DNA of 64,000 nucleotides from Pseudocolwellia sp049933045 (GCF_049933045.1 NZ_CP187926.1:1-64000); one strand, 5' to 3'. Shown: positions 7,400-17,363, numbered from the stretch's first letter. Numbers and translations are program-made. The notes: a model not told the origin generated them from the sequence alone.

Positions 7400-9859
7400 C
7401 TATTTTTGAATAGAGTGAGTCGCAGAGTTAAGTAGTTGTAATAAATTGCTCTGAGTAATAGGTTTGCTGAAGTAAAAGCCTTGTAGTTCTTCGCAGTTAT
7501 TCAAATTGAGAAAGTTTTGTTGCTCTTCTGTTTCTACGCCTTCTGCAATGACTGACATTTTCAAAGAGTGCGCCATTGATATTATCGCTAAGGTAATTTC
7601 TTTTGCATCAATACTCGTATCTAATTCGCTAATAAATAACCTGTCTATTTTTATTCTATCGATAGGGAATTGCTTCAAATAACTTAATGACGAATAGCCC
7701 GTACCAAAATCATCTATAGATAGGTTAACACCCATTCCTTTGAGTTTTGTTAGTACATCTACCGCGTTATTCATATCTTTCATTAGACAGCTTTCAGTTA
7801 GCTCTAATTCAAGGTATTTAGCGGGTAACTGTGCATTGTTTAATGCATGAGATACTTTTTCTAACAAATCGGGTGATGAAAATTGCACAGCTGATAAGTT
7901 AATAGCAATTCTTAGATTTTGATGTCCTGCGTTGTGCCAAGATTTTAAATGCAAGCAAGCTGTTTCAAGTATCCAGTTACCTATGGGTATGATGAGCCCA
8001 GTACTTTCGGCTACAGGAATAAAGTCATCAGGCTGGATCAAGCCACGTTCAGGATGATTCCAACGAACAAGTGCTTCAACACCAATTATTTTACTGTGTT
8101 CTGCGGTTACTTGTGGTTGGTAATAAATTTCTATTTCATCACGCTCTAACGCCATGGTTAGATCATTAACAAGTTTATTGTGTTCAATAATGTTTAACTT
8201 TATTTCTTGATCGTAATAGCAAATACCACGATCATTTTGTTTTTTAGCTTTTTGCATAGCCGTAATTGAAGCATCAAATAGTTCGTCTATTTTTTTAGTA
8301 TGCTCAGGATAAAAGCTGGCTCCTATGCTAATAGGTAATACGAATTTTTCATTCTGTATTTGATAAGGTTTACCTAGTAAGTCATGTAATGCATCGCAAT
8401 AAATACTTAACTGTTCTTTATTCTCAATATCTTTAAAAAATATAGCAAATTCGGGTCCGTTGTATCGAGCACATTCATGCTTTTGATCTATACAAGTGTT
8501 GATTCGGGTTGAGGCTATATTTAATAAATGATCTCCAGCTTTAAAGCCTAATAGCTCATTTACGTCTTTGAATTTTCCTAAATTAATCACTACAACCGCA
8601 AAGTTCAACATACCATTCGATTGTCGCAGAGCTTTAATTATATTCTTTTTTAGTTGCGGCTGTGTTGGTAATAAAGTGACAGGATCGTAGCCAATGTGTC
8701 TCTCTAAAACCGCTATTTTTTTATGTGTGTTTTTGGTGTGTATAAAGGATGTTAAACAATAAATAAGTATTTGAGCCACAATCATTAAAGCGGGTTCAAA
8801 CCATAAATTAAAACCAAATAGCAGTAGGGCACTTGCTGAAATACTTACTAATACTTGTACGACTAAACTTGGAATAAGCCATAGGTTAGCAACGAAGTAA
8901 GTACAAAGTAAACTGAGTAGAATAATGACAAACTTAAGTGAGTAGTTTAACCAAGGGTCTGCTTTTAATATGAACTTGTCGTTAATTAAGCCATTAACAA
9001 TATGAGAGTTTATTTCAACACCTGTCATGTTCTGATGGTTAGAAGAAAACGGTGTAGTAAATCTTTCACTCAGCCCTGCAGCGGTTATTCCAACAATCAC
9101 CACTTTATTCTTAAAGTTATTAATATTAATGGTTTTGTCTAATACATCGATATATGAATAAGTAGGGATAGAGCCTGGATTATTTGTATAAGGGATCAGA
9201 ATAGGTTGGCGTCTAGTCCAATGATTTCCTAATGTTAATGTAGTTGTTTCAAAGGTTTTTTCGGGTTTAGCAAGTTGCGCTAAAGCGAGAGAAAAGCTTG
9301 GCCATTTTGATTCTTTCCAGCCTGCAAAAAGATATATAGAACGAACAAAACCATCAGCATCTAACTCTAAATCTACGTGGCCTAGGCCTGCACTTTTATC
9401 CGATAAAATAGGAATCGGTAAAAGCTCAGAAGCAATTGTGTTTTGAGGAGCGAGTGGTGCTACAGCTAATATAACTGAATTATTTTTTGCTATAGCAGTA
9501 GCAAAGTTTCTGTCTCTTATTGGATGCGCGTTGTCAGGCTCAGTAAATAGAATATCAAAGCCAATCGCTTTAGCTTTTGATGTTTCTAATGTGTTGAGTA
9601 ATGTGGCATGCACATCTCTTGACCATGGCCATCGACCTATTTTGGCTAGACTTTTATCGTCTATCGCAATTATTACGGTATTTTGTTCAACGGCATGGGG
9701 TTTAGATGTTAATAACCAATCATAAATAAGCGTGTCTAATTTACTAAATTCATTGGTAAATAAAACTAAAACACCCAATAGAAATATAGCAACACGCAGC
9801 TTATTATTGCGCCAAGTGATTGACGATTTTGATTGTTGATTATCAACAGTCAAATTCAT
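7400..9859 (-). CDS. CHASE2-GGDEF-EAL protein, probable c-di-GMP phosphodiesterase
   Basis: The 819-residue inner-membrane protein has an N-terminal helix (about 23-40), an extracytoplasmic CHASE2 sensor domain (about 45-300, with AIDDKSLAKIGRWPW), three membrane helices (about 305-385), then GGDEF and EAL domains. The GGDEF active site reads NGPEF, so cyclase activity is probably lost. The EAL domain keeps EALVRW, NLSAVQF, ELTESCLM, DDFGTGYSSLSYL and EGVE, so it should hydrolyse c-di-GMP. It overlaps the upstream FecR/LysM gene by 4 bp (ATGA), so both are co-translated and the partner may tune the periplasmic CHASE2 domain (inference). Confidence 0.93.
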   Translation of the reverse strand: MNLTVDNQQSKSSITWRNNKLRVAIFLLGVLVLFTNEFSKLDTLIYDWLLTSKPHAVEQNTVIIAIDDKSLAKIGRWPWSRDVHATLLNTLETSKAKAIGFDILFTEPDNAHPIRDRNFATAIAKNNSVILAVAPLAPQNTIASELLPIPILSDKSAGLGHVDLELDADGFVRSIYLFAGWKESKWPSFSLALAQLAKPEKTFETTTLTLGNHWTRRQPILIPYTNNPGSIPTYSYIDVLDKTININNFKNKVVIVGITAAGLSERFTTPFSSNHQNMTGVEINSHIVNGLINDKFILKADPWLNYSLKFVIILLSLLCTYFVANLWLIPSLVVQVLVSISASALLLFGFNLWFEPALMIVAQILIYCLTSFIHTKNTHKKIAVLERHIGYDPVTLLPTQPQLKKNIIKALRQSNGMLNFAVVVINLGKFKDVNELLGFKAGDHLLNIASTRINTCIDQKHECARYNGPEFAIFFKDIENKEQLSIYCDALHDLLGKPYQIQNEKFVLPISIGASFYPEHTKKIDELFDASITAMQKAKKQNDRGICYYDQEIKLNIIEHNKLVNDLTMALERDEIEIYYQPQVTAEHSKIIGVEALVRWNHPERGLIQPDDFIPVAESTGLIIPIGNWILETACLHLKSWHNAGHQNLRIAINLSAVQFSSPDLLEKVSHALNNAQLPAKYLELELTESCLMKDMNNAVDVLTKLKGMGVNLSIDDFGTGYSSLSYLKQFPIDRIKIDRLFISELDTSIDAKEITLAIISMAHSLKMSVIAEGVETEEQQNFLNLNNCEELQGFYFSKPITQSNLLQLLNSATHSIQK

Positions 9860-11517
9860 ATTAATATTACTAATAGGAGAAAGCCAAACATAGAAAGTAT
9901 GCCTTTATCTAATTGAGAAATATGTTGAGTATTGCCCCACTGACTTTCTAGAGAGGAGTCATTTAAGCTTAATTTACATCTAACAAAAGCTTCTTCATTA
10001 GCGTCGAATTGAACCGTTGAGGTGTTGGCATCGAATTGATATGTTTCTGTTATTTTGGTGAATTCTGCATCTTGAGCAATTTGAATAATGGCTGTTTGAT
10101 TACTTTTTATTGGAGACCAAATAACGCTTACTGTGTTTGAATCAGATTCTGAATCTGCTTCAGCTTTACAGTTAGGCGCTGTAAGAATTGTTTTCCAGTT
10201 AAAAGCTAATACGTCAGAAGCAGGGCCTTTATCAATGCCTGTATTTAGGTCTTTAATCGAAGACACACGCCAGAAGTAATCACCAAAAGCTAAGTCTTCA
10301 GACAGTTGGATTTGTGTGGCTGTTATTGTTTTGTTTACAACCGTTTCAGTAAACTGTTCATCTTTAGCTATTTCTATTTGATAACTATCGGCTCCATCAA
10401 TAGAAGCTGCCCACTCAAGAGTAGATAACTGGTTATAACCTAATATTTTTTTAGGAGAGTGATTTAGTTTCGGAGCACTTGGTACTAAATTTAATGTGAA
10501 TTTTTTAACTACAGGTAAGCCTTCAATGCCTAATGTGTCGGTAGCTGTGATTCTGTAATAATAAATACCGTCTGCTAGCTCAGGTAATATGATTGAAGTA
10601 TTTGAGGTAGATTGTCCCCAAAGAATACTTTTGAAGTTATTTTGCTCTGAAAGTTGAATGTTATATTTTTCGGCTTTGTTATTTTCAACCCATTGTATTT
10701 TTGGTGCTTTTTCAAAAAGTGTTTGCAGTGTTGTTATAGTAGGTGGCGCTAGTAATGGTACAGGTTTAGTTGGCTCTTCACCCTTTTCTATACGTGTTCC
10801 TTGGCCTGTAGCTACCTTAATTATATTGTTAGGTTGTTCACCCGCTACCGCAACTGTGCCTTCTAATACTTCAACGGTTGAAATGTTTTTTCCTGTATTT
10901 GATACACGATAAACAGTTCCTCTTACCGAGCTAATAGCTGAAGGTGTAGATATGTCTAATCGAGATCCTGGGCCTTTATTTTTTTGAGCATTTGTTTCTA
11001 CTTTACCTTGAATCACTCTGATGCGTGTATCTACCATACCTGTTTTTCCGTAGGCAGATAGATGATCAAAGGCAACAATTGTATTTTTAAATAGAACCAT
11101 TTCACTGCCGTCGGCAAAAATTACGGTTGCACTACCGTTATCGCCAGTACGAACTTCGTCACCAAGCACTAAAGTGGTTGAAGATGTTAAAGGGTTTAAA
11201 ACTTTATTGCGGAGGAATTGGCTTTCACCTTTTAGAAATGAAATATGAGCAGATACAGGGGTATGTTTTATCCACTCCATAGGAATACGAATAACAGTCC
11301 CTGGTTTCATTCTCTTAGGGTATTTAATGTTATTTAATTGTTGTAATTGGGTATAATAATCAATGTTCTTTAAGAACTTACTGCTGATGTTCCAAAGACT
11401 ATCTCCATTACTAACAACATAAACCCATGGTTTTTTTTCGTCAGCTGTTGCTACTTCTACCGTACTTAGAAGAAATACCATGAAGGTAATGAGGCTAACA
11501 AGAATTTTTTTCATCAA
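9856..11517 (-). CDS. Exported LysM-FecR domain protein
   Basis: The 553-residue protein starts with a signal peptide (MMKKILVSLITFMVFLLSTVEVATA). Next come a LysM peptidoglycan-binding domain (YVVSNGDSLWNISSKFLKN, about 32-80), a FecR-type domain (about 110-240, with GDEVRTGDNGSATVIFADGSE and ISSVRGTVYRV) and two or three fibronectin-like beta domains. It ends in a hydrophobic stretch (ILSMFGFLLLVILI) that could anchor it. FecR domains here lack an anti-sigma part, so this is not a classical iron-dicitrate regulator. The same pairing with a CHASE2 protein suggests a cell-wall-linked partner of the sensor. Confidence 0.85.
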   Translation of the reverse strand: MMKKILVSLITFMVFLLSTVEVATADEKKPWVYVVSNGDSLWNISSKFLKNIDYYTQLQQLNNIKYPKRMKPGTVIRIPMEWIKHTPVSAHISFLKGESQFLRNKVLNPLTSSTTLVLGDEVRTGDNGSATVIFADGSEMVLFKNTIVAFDHLSAYGKTGMVDTRIRVIQGKVETNAQKNKGPGSRLDISTPSAISSVRGTVYRVSNTGKNISTVEVLEGTVAVAGEQPNNIIKVATGQGTRIEKGEEPTKPVPLLAPPTITTLQTLFEKAPKIQWVENNKAEKYNIQLSEQNNFKSILWGQSTSNTSIILPELADGIYYYRITATDTLGIEGLPVVKKFTLNLVPSAPKLNHSPKKILGYNQLSTLEWAASIDGADSYQIEIAKDEQFTETVVNKTITATQIQLSEDLAFGDYFWRVSSIKDLNTGIDKGPASDVLAFNWKTILTAPNCKAEADSESDSNTVSVIWSPIKSNQTAIIQIAQDAEFTKITETYQFDANTSTVQFDANEEAFVRCKLSLNDSSLESQWGNTQHISQLDKGILSMFGFLLLVILI

Positions 11518-11635
11518 AGAAATAACAACTAAAGTGGTTTGTAAAAATTTATTACCGACAATAGTACACTGATTATACTTTTATATGAAATATTTAATGT
11601 TAATTAGATGTGAATTTAATGTAAACTTTATGAGG

Positions 11636-12175
11636 TTAAGATTCGTTTTTCTCGATATAAATAATAATTTCGCCTACCTTTAATCCATATTTTATAATAT
11701 TGGTTTTATTAAACAGTCTGTTATCGTCTATTAAGTACATCCAGTCATCAAGCGTAACTTGATATTCAGTACCATCTACCTCAATTAATAAATCGTACTG
11801 CCAATAAAGTGCTGAACCGCTTGTTTGACCTTTTGCTGTACCAATAACATCGCCTGCTGTGCCTGTATAGCTGTTGTCACCTTGCTTAGTTAATTGCCAT
11901 ATTCTTGTAGACTTTTCACCATCGTCAAAATCGAACCATTCGTTAATGGTGCCTTTGTTACCCTTCCATTCAGCTTCAAGTACTACTGTGAATCGACGCG
12001 ACAACTTACCATTACGATCTAATACCATTCCGTAAGCGCTGAGACTGCCGTCAAAAAACTCTTCTAATACTAAATCGGGTGTTGTGTTTTTATAGTCGGT
12101 TACTTGTGGAGAAGAACACGACGTTAAACAAATAAATAAAAAAAGCAGTGCTGTTTTTATTGCTGTATTTTTCAT
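11636..12175 (-). CDS. DUF3833 lipoprotein, last gene of the ChrR-sigma operon
   Basis: The 179-residue protein has a lipoprotein signal (LLFLFICLTSC, Cys about 20) and a lipocalin-like beta-rich body (RFTVVLEAEWKGNKGTINEWFDFDDGEKSTRIWQL) typical of DUF3833. Its function is unknown. The gene follows the chalcone-isomerase-like gene by 24 bp. In other proteobacteria the same set accompanies the ECF sigma/ChrR pair, so a role in envelope lipid handling under photooxidative stress is inferred. Confidence 0.85.
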   Translation of the reverse strand: MKNTAIKTALLFLFICLTSCSSPQVTDYKNTTPDLVLEEFFDGSLSAYGMVLDRNGKLSRRFTVVLEAEWKGNKGTINEWFDFDDGEKSTRIWQLTKQGDNSYTGTAGDVIGTAKGQTSGSALYWQYDLLIEVDGTEYQVTLDDWMYLIDDNRLFNKTNIIKYGLKVGEIIIYIEKNES

Positions 12176-12199
12176 AATAGCTTCTCGTTATTTTTAGGT

Positions 12200-12793
12200 T
12201 TATTGGCCTATTAGTTTTTTTCTTAATTTAGGTTCTGAGGTTTTTTCTGATAACCAAATTGACAGAAAATAATCACCAAATGTTGGTTCGTTAATACTGC
12301 CTAATAATTGGTAATCTAAAGATTTACTTTCACTGTTACTGGCTGCTTTAAGATAGAAGTTAGCTTGTTTTTCTTTACTAAGAGTAAAAAGGATAACGTC
12401 ATCTTCTTTAATATCAGGGAAAATTTCGCTTAATTGAGTTAACCATTTATCTTCTTGAACTTGAGGAATTAATCTTTCACTAAAGTTTGCATTTAATTTG
12501 ACCCATTCACCTTGTGTAGCATCGATAAACTCTTGTTTCTCTATATCTCTTTGATAAGTTAGCTTTAGCGCTTTCGGGTATGTTTTTTCATTATAAGGAG
12601 AGTCAGCACTGTAAAAATCAGCTTTATATACTTTCCAAAAGAGTATGTTCATTTGGCCTTCACCAAGCTTTTGAAGTGAAGACGCTAAGGTTGACTCTAC
12701 ATCATGATCTTTTGATGTAGCTGTGTCAGCTGCAATGCTTACAACAGAAAATAGGCTAAATAGTAAAAAGACGAATAATTTTTGAGTGTACAT
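12200..12793 (-). CDS. Chalcone-isomerase-like exported protein
   Basis: A start at 12793 (MYTQKLFVFLLFSLF) is preferred over an upstream methionine at 12829. It has a good ribosome binding site (AAGGA seven bases before) and puts the signal peptide at the N-terminus, giving 197 residues. After the signal (cleavage near SIAADT) the protein has wording of the bacterial chalcone-isomerase-like fold (KLGEGQMNILFWKVYKADFY, LKLTYQRDIEKQEFIDAT). Bacterial members are not shown to be flavonoid enzymes; some bind fatty acids, which suits its place among lipid-modifying genes. Confidence 0.85.
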   Translation of the reverse strand: MYTQKLFVFLLFSLFSVVSIAADTATSKDHDVESTLASSLQKLGEGQMNILFWKVYKADFYSADSPYNEKTYPKALKLTYQRDIEKQEFIDATQGEWVKLNANFSERLIPQVQEDKWLTQLSEIFPDIKEDDVILFTLSKEKQANFYLKAASNSESKSLDYQLLGSINEPTFGDYFLSIWLSEKTSEPKLRKKLIGQ

Positions 12794-12812
12794 GTTGTTT
12801 TCCTTTGTAGCG

Positions 12813-13316
12813 TTATTTTTCTGACTCAATAATAAAGGTATGTAAACGTGTTAAAAAAGGTAGTAATAACGCCCAAACAACAGCCATGATCACAATAAAA
12901 TATAAAGGTGAATATGCGCTGCTAAATACATTAAGTTGTAGAGCTGCGTAATAACTTAATGTGCCGAAAACTGCACCCAAACCACTCACTTTATATAGAG
13001 ATAAATGGCTTAACCATTTTAAGCTATGGTTGAAACACCAAGCTAAAACACACCATAAAAATAACAACCAAATAGGTAAGGTTAAAGATGAACTTTGTGG
13101 TATTTGTATTACTTGTAAAACCATTAAAAGCTGATCTACAACGATGCCGACTAAGGCAATAGGTAGCACTTCAATATCAGATTTTTTACAGGGACTAAAC
13201 AAAAAGTGGATACACATTAATGCGATGATTATGGGTATTGCACTTTCTTGATAAGTCGCAGACAAAAACCAATTAAGCTGAAAAACAGCTAAATTAATAA
13301 GTGAGAATAGTCTCAT
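12813..13316 (-). CDS. DUF2878 inner-membrane protein
   Basis: The 167-residue protein is almost entirely hydrophobic, with about five membrane helices, starts MRLFSLINLAVFQLNWFLSA, and matches the DUF2878 family by wording and context. Its start overlaps the 3' end of the methyltransferase gene by 23 bp, so the two are translationally coupled. Biochemical function is unknown. Confidence 0.82.
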   Translation of the reverse strand: MRLFSLINLAVFQLNWFLSATYQESAIPIIIALMCIHFLFSPCKKSDIEVLPIALVGIVVDQLLMVLQVIQIPQSSSLTLPIWLLFLWCVLAWCFNHSLKWLSHLSLYKVSGLGAVFGTLSYYAALQLNVFSSAYSPLYFIVIMAVVWALLLPFLTRLHTFIIESEK

Positions 13317-14556
13317 CTAACGCATCTTTATATTCTGGCTTACGGGCAACAATATGATGTGTGCTTATCACTCTTTCAATAAATGCACCTTCACAATAAG
13401 CAAAGTAGTAATGCCATAAGCGTTTGAATTGCTCATCGAAACCGAACTGGCTAATGTCAGCCCAATTTTTATCAAAATTTACACGCCAGTCATTTAAGGT
13501 TCTTGCGTAATGTAGGCCGATGTCTGAGATGTTATCGATCATCATATCGGTAGAGGTTGCTATGTGTTCACTAATTACAGCAACTGAAGGTAAACATCCT
13601 CCAGGGAATATATATTTTTGAATGAAGTCTGTGTTTTTTCGATAGTCATCGTAGCGCTGATCAGCAATGGTGATGGCTTGAATAAGTAGCTTGCCATTAG
13701 GTTTTAGTAGGCTATTGCATTTGTCAAAGAATTCGCCCATAAATTTATGACCAACAGCTTCAATCATTTCTATTGAAACGAGCTTGTCGTATTGCCCTTC
13801 AAGTAAACGGTAATCCTTTTTCAGTAAGGTTACTTTTTCGTTCAAGGCTAGAGAATCTACACGTGCTTGAGCGTATTCAAATTGTGCATCTGAAATTGTA
13901 GTAGTCGTTACTTTACAGCCATAATGGGTCGCTGCATAAATAGCTAAGCCGCCCCAGCCAGTACCAATTTCAATTAAATGATCATCTGCTGTTAGGTTTA
14001 GCTTGTCGCATATGGTTTTTAATTTAAGGGTTTGAGCTTGATCTAAAGTGGTATCTTCGTCTGAGTATATGGCTGAAGAATACATCATTTGAGGATCAAG
14101 AAATCGAGTGTAGAGGTGATTGCCTAAATCGTAATGAGCTAATATATTCTTTTTAGAGCCTGTAACTGTGTTCGAGTTTTTAAAGTTGAGTAGCTTATTT
14201 TGTAATGTGTTTATCCAGCCACCTTTATTTTCAACTTCATCGAGGGCTTTTTGATTACGTGCAAAAATACGAATTAATTGCGTTAAATCAGAAGATGTCC
14301 ATTTTTTTGATATATAACCTTCAGCCGCAGCAATACTGCCACCTTTGATAATATCTGAATAAATTGATGGATCATGAATATGCATATGCGCTTTTAACGA
14401 GGCATTAGTATCACCGTAAGTGCTGATGTATGAATTTTCATGAATTTCAATACATGCATCTTTCATTTTACCTAATGTGTGTAAAACTAGTGATCTACAT
14501 TTTTCCTCAAACCAGCTGAGTTTTTTATTGAATATTAGGCTGTTTGTTTGTTCCAT
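13294..14556 (-). CDS. cfa: Cyclopropane-fatty-acid-synthase-like SAM methyltransferase
   Basis: The start is placed at the ATG at 14556, preceded by GAGGTGATT, rather than a GTG two codons upstream; this gives 420 residues. The SAM-binding motif is LIEIGTGWGGLAIYAA, after the family-typical HYDLGNHLYTRFLDPQMMYSSAIY. VSIEMIEAVGHKFMGEFFDKC and FIQKYIFPGGCLPS complete the CFA-synthase signatures. It would methylate unsaturated acyl chains of membrane lipids. In Rhodobacter sphaeroides related methylases in the sigma-E/ChrR regulon take part in making furan fatty acids, so a product other than a cyclopropane ring is possible here. Confidence 0.92.
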   Translation of the reverse strand: MEQTNSLIFNKKLSWFEEKCRSLVLHTLGKMKDACIEIHENSYISTYGDTNASLKAHMHIHDPSIYSDIIKGGSIAAAEGYISKKWTSSDLTQLIRIFARNQKALDEVENKGGWINTLQNKLLNFKNSNTVTGSKKNILAHYDLGNHLYTRFLDPQMMYSSAIYSDEDTTLDQAQTLKLKTICDKLNLTADDHLIEIGTGWGGLAIYAATHYGCKVTTTTISDAQFEYAQARVDSLALNEKVTLLKKDYRLLEGQYDKLVSIEMIEAVGHKFMGEFFDKCNSLLKPNGKLLIQAITIADQRYDDYRKNTDFIQKYIFPGGCLPSVAVISEHIATSTDMMIDNISDIGLHYARTLNDWRVNFDKNWADISQFGFDEQFKRLWHYYFAYCEGAFIERVISTHHIVARKPEYKDALDETILTY

Positions 14557-14573
14557 AATCACCTCAAATCTTA

Positions 14574-15356
14574 TTAGGCTTTATCTACAATAGGTACACG
14601 TTTAATCAATAGCTTTATGGCTTGCCAATAAATTAACGTCATAATTTTTATTATAGTAAAAGGTAAACTTAACCAAGACTTTATTAACGTAAGCGTTTTA
14701 AGTGGTCGCTTGGTTAGTTTCATGTTTGCTTCAAATACTTTTTCGCTAGTATCTTGCGTAAAATTTTGAATATTAATAAATAGTTTTTCTGAAGGGCGAG
14801 TAATATTCCAATGATAATTCATGTTTAATTCCATGAAAGGAGAAACGTGAAAATCTTTTTTGGTTATATTACTTTTACCTTCAGTTTTATCTTTTTTCTC
14901 TTTGGGTACATTCACAAGGTAATAATGTCTTTCATTCCAAGGGGTATTGCTCACCTCAGCTAACATGTATAAACATTGTTGATTTTTATCAAAACAGTAG
15001 TAAAAGTTAATGGGGCTAAAATAAATCCCTAAACAGCGGCATTGCACGATCATCAATACTTTATGACCATCCCATTCACCACCTAAGCTTTTAACTTTAT
15101 TAGCAATACGTTGCTTTAAAGTTCCTGGTTCACTTTTTATGTAATCTTTTTCATTAAAGCGAACGGGGTTAAACCATTGAGTACCAAATAATGTGTGCTG
15201 AGAGGTCACTTGATCAAGTTCATCTAACATAATACCAATCATAGATACTTGATAAGAAAACTCATTAACCTTAGGCGAGAAACGCTTATGCGACACTAGC
15301 CCTTGGTAAATACTACTTTTAAATAAGTCTGCATTATTTGCTATATCTGTAGTCAT
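14574..15356 (-). CDS. DUF1365 family protein
   Basis: The 260-residue protein shows DUF1365 wording: IYQGLVSHKRFSPKVNEFSYQV at the start, FSPINFYYCFD in the middle, EVSNTPWNERHYYLV, and a C-terminal hydrophobic helix. It lies 2 bp after the FAD protein gene and before the methyltransferase. The trio FAD protein-DUF1365-CFA-like enzyme is conserved across proteobacteria. The molecular role of DUF1365 is not established, but the linkage points to modification of lipid acyl chains. Confidence 0.88.
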   Translation of the reverse strand: MTTDIANNADLFKSSIYQGLVSHKRFSPKVNEFSYQVSMIGIMLDELDQVTSQHTLFGTQWFNPVRFNEKDYIKSEPGTLKQRIANKVKSLGGEWDGHKVLMIVQCRCLGIYFSPINFYYCFDKNQQCLYMLAEVSNTPWNERHYYLVNVPKEKKDKTEGKSNITKKDFHVSPFMELNMNYHWNITRPSEKLFINIQNFTQDTSEKVFEANMKLTKRPLKTLTLIKSWLSLPFTIIKIMTLIYWQAIKLLIKRVPIVDKA

Positions 15357-15358
15357 GA

Positions 15359-16630
15359 TTACAGTTCAATACCAAATCGTTTAGCAACAACTAAGGCACT
15401 AAATACACCGTCTTCATGAAAACCGTTACGCCAATACGCACCTGTAAAATGCGTGTTGTTTTGACCACAAATCTCTTTACGTCGGTATTGAGCTTGTAAA
15501 CTTTGGTGATTAAAAACGGGGTGATGATAAACATAACGACTAATTATTTTACTTGGGTCTATTTTGTCGGTTTGATTTAACGTAACGCAGAATGTAGCGT
15601 CAGTACTATCAAGGCCTTGTAAAATATTCATGTTGTATGTAACACATGATGGGTTGGTGAGTTGTTTATCTGTTGTTGTATTGTCTAGAAGATAATTCCA
15701 ACTTGCCCAAGCTAATTTGCGTTTTGGTAATAGGTTAGTATCGGTATGTAATACCACTTCATTACCTGTGTAAGGAATGCTACCTAATATATCTATTTCG
15801 CTTGAAGTAGGATCTTTTAATAACGCAAGTGCTTGGTCTGAATGACAAGCAAAAACAACATCGTCAAAAATTCTGGTTGTGCCATCTTCAAAAACCATTT
15901 CTACTTGATTCTCATGTCTTATAACATGTTGAATTCGACTGTTTAGCTCAATGTTTTTTGAAAAAGAAGCGGTTAACGGTTTTATATATTCTCTTGAACC
16001 ACCAGGAATAACATACCACTGTGGTCTGTTGGTAATATTGAGTAAGCCATGGTTATAAAAGAAACGTATAAAGAAATGCAGTGGGAAGTCTTCCATTTCA
16101 CTTAAGCTTGTAGACCAAATAGCCGCGCCCATAGGCAATATGTAGTTTTGTTTAAAATAGTCAGAAAAGTTATGTTCTTTTAAAAAGTCGCTTAAAGTAT
16201 CTTCTGTATTCATATTGTCAGCAAGGTAGGTTGCTTTACAGTGTTTATTAAAATTGATGATCTCTTTAACTAAACGCCAAAACTTTAAGCGAAAAATATT
16301 ACTGCGTTGGGCAAATAAACTATTTAGTGTATTACCATTGTATTCAAGGTTTGTTTGTTTGTTTAAAACACTAAAGCTCATTTCTGTAGGTTGTAAATCA
16401 ACCTTAAGTAGCTTTAATAACTTTAAAAAATTAGGGTAGGTTTTGTTGTTACAAACAATAAAACCAGTGTCTATAGCGTAGGTTTTATCATTATATACAA
16501 TATCTTTTGTCGCTGTGTGCCCGCCAATGTAATCATTTTTTTCAAATACAGTAATGTTGTGTTTTCTTTCAAGTAAATAAGCACAAGTAAGCCCCGAAAT
16601 TCCAGATCCTATGATCGCTATATCTTTCAT
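15359..16630 (-). CDS. FAD-dependent amine-oxidase-like protein
   Basis: The 423-residue flavoprotein has the dinucleotide-binding motif IIGSGISGLTCAYLL at residues 5-20, followed by EKNDYIGGHTATKDI, and a family-typical substrate domain (FFIRFFYNHGLLNITNRPQWYVIPGGSREYI). The C-terminal FAD contact is CGQNNTHFTGAYWRNGFHEDGVFSAL. The start has a strong AAGGAG. Despite the amine oxidase name, relatives in this cluster are thought to act on fatty acyl chains (for example as desaturases in the R. sphaeroides furan fatty acid route). That assignment is inferred from context. Confidence 0.9.
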   Translation of the reverse strand: MKDIAIIGSGISGLTCAYLLERKHNITVFEKNDYIGGHTATKDIVYNDKTYAIDTGFIVCNNKTYPNFLKLLKLLKVDLQPTEMSFSVLNKQTNLEYNGNTLNSLFAQRSNIFRLKFWRLVKEIINFNKHCKATYLADNMNTEDTLSDFLKEHNFSDYFKQNYILPMGAAIWSTSLSEMEDFPLHFFIRFFYNHGLLNITNRPQWYVIPGGSREYIKPLTASFSKNIELNSRIQHVIRHENQVEMVFEDGTTRIFDDVVFACHSDQALALLKDPTSSEIDILGSIPYTGNEVVLHTDTNLLPKRKLAWASWNYLLDNTTTDKQLTNPSCVTYNMNILQGLDSTDATFCVTLNQTDKIDPSKIISRYVYHHPVFNHQSLQAQYRRKEICGQNNTHFTGAYWRNGFHEDGVFSALVVAKRFGIEL

Positions 16631-16634
16631 ATTG

Positions 16635-17363
16635 TTATGCTCCTTTTTCCATTTTACTTGCCAGGTATTTCCATAGGCTAGAAGGCAATATAGAAAGTAA
16701 CTTTAATGTGTACGTGAAACGCTTCGGGAAGTTAATTTCACTACTTTTTCGAGATAAGCCTTTGAAGATATATTGCGCCGCTTGGTCTGCGGTGATGATA
16801 CAAGGCATTTTAAATGTATTTTTATCTGTAAGACTGGTTTGTACAAAGCCAGGGTTAATAACACTTACATCAATCTTGTGTGGCTTTAAGTCAATCGCTA
16901 AGGTTTTAGCTAAGTAAGTTAACGCTGCTTTTGAAGCGCCGTATGCCTCAGCTCGTGGTAAAGGTAAAAAGCTTGCGCAAGAACTGGTTATAGCGAGTTG
17001 TCCGTTTGGTTTTACTAATTTTAACCAGGCATCTAAACAATATCCTGTTGCTATAAGATTATTCGTCATTACTCTGGCAAATAAGTCACCATCAAAATTT
17101 AACGCGTCGTTTATATATTCGCAGCTACCCGCGTTGAGAAGTAATATATCTAGAGCGGGAATATTTAATGATAAATTTTCAATACTTTCTTTAGAGGTTA
17201 GGTCGCATGAAAAAGTTGTTATATTTTCATGTTGTACGGCTAAATCAGCTAGTCTTTCTTGGCTTCTGCCTCCAGCAAATACCATAAAACCTTTGTGCGC
17301 ATATAATAATGCGATAGCTGCACCTATTCCTGAAGAAGCACCTGTTATGAGTATAGTCTTCAT
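16635..17363 (-). CDS. Short-chain dehydrogenase/reductase
   Basis: The 242-residue protein has the NAD(P)-binding motif TGASSGIGAAIA at the N-terminus, the LLLNAG motif, the catalytic Ser (ITSSCAS) and Tyr-x3-Lys (YGASKAAL). The start codon overlaps the stop codon of the SnoaL-like gene (ATGA). The substrate is unknown; within the operon it may reduce or oxidise a lipid or lipid-derived carbonyl. Confidence 0.92.
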   Translation of the reverse strand: MKTILITGASSGIGAAIALLYAHKGFMVFAGGRSQERLADLAVQHENITTFSCDLTSKESIENLSLNIPALDILLLNAGSCEYINDALNFDGDLFARVMTNNLIATGYCLDAWLKLVKPNGQLAITSSCASFLPLPRAEAYGASKAALTYLAKTLAIDLKPHKIDVSVINPGFVQTSLTDKNTFKMPCIITADQAAQYIFKGLSRKSSEINFPKRFTYTLKLLSILPSSLWKYLASKMEKGA

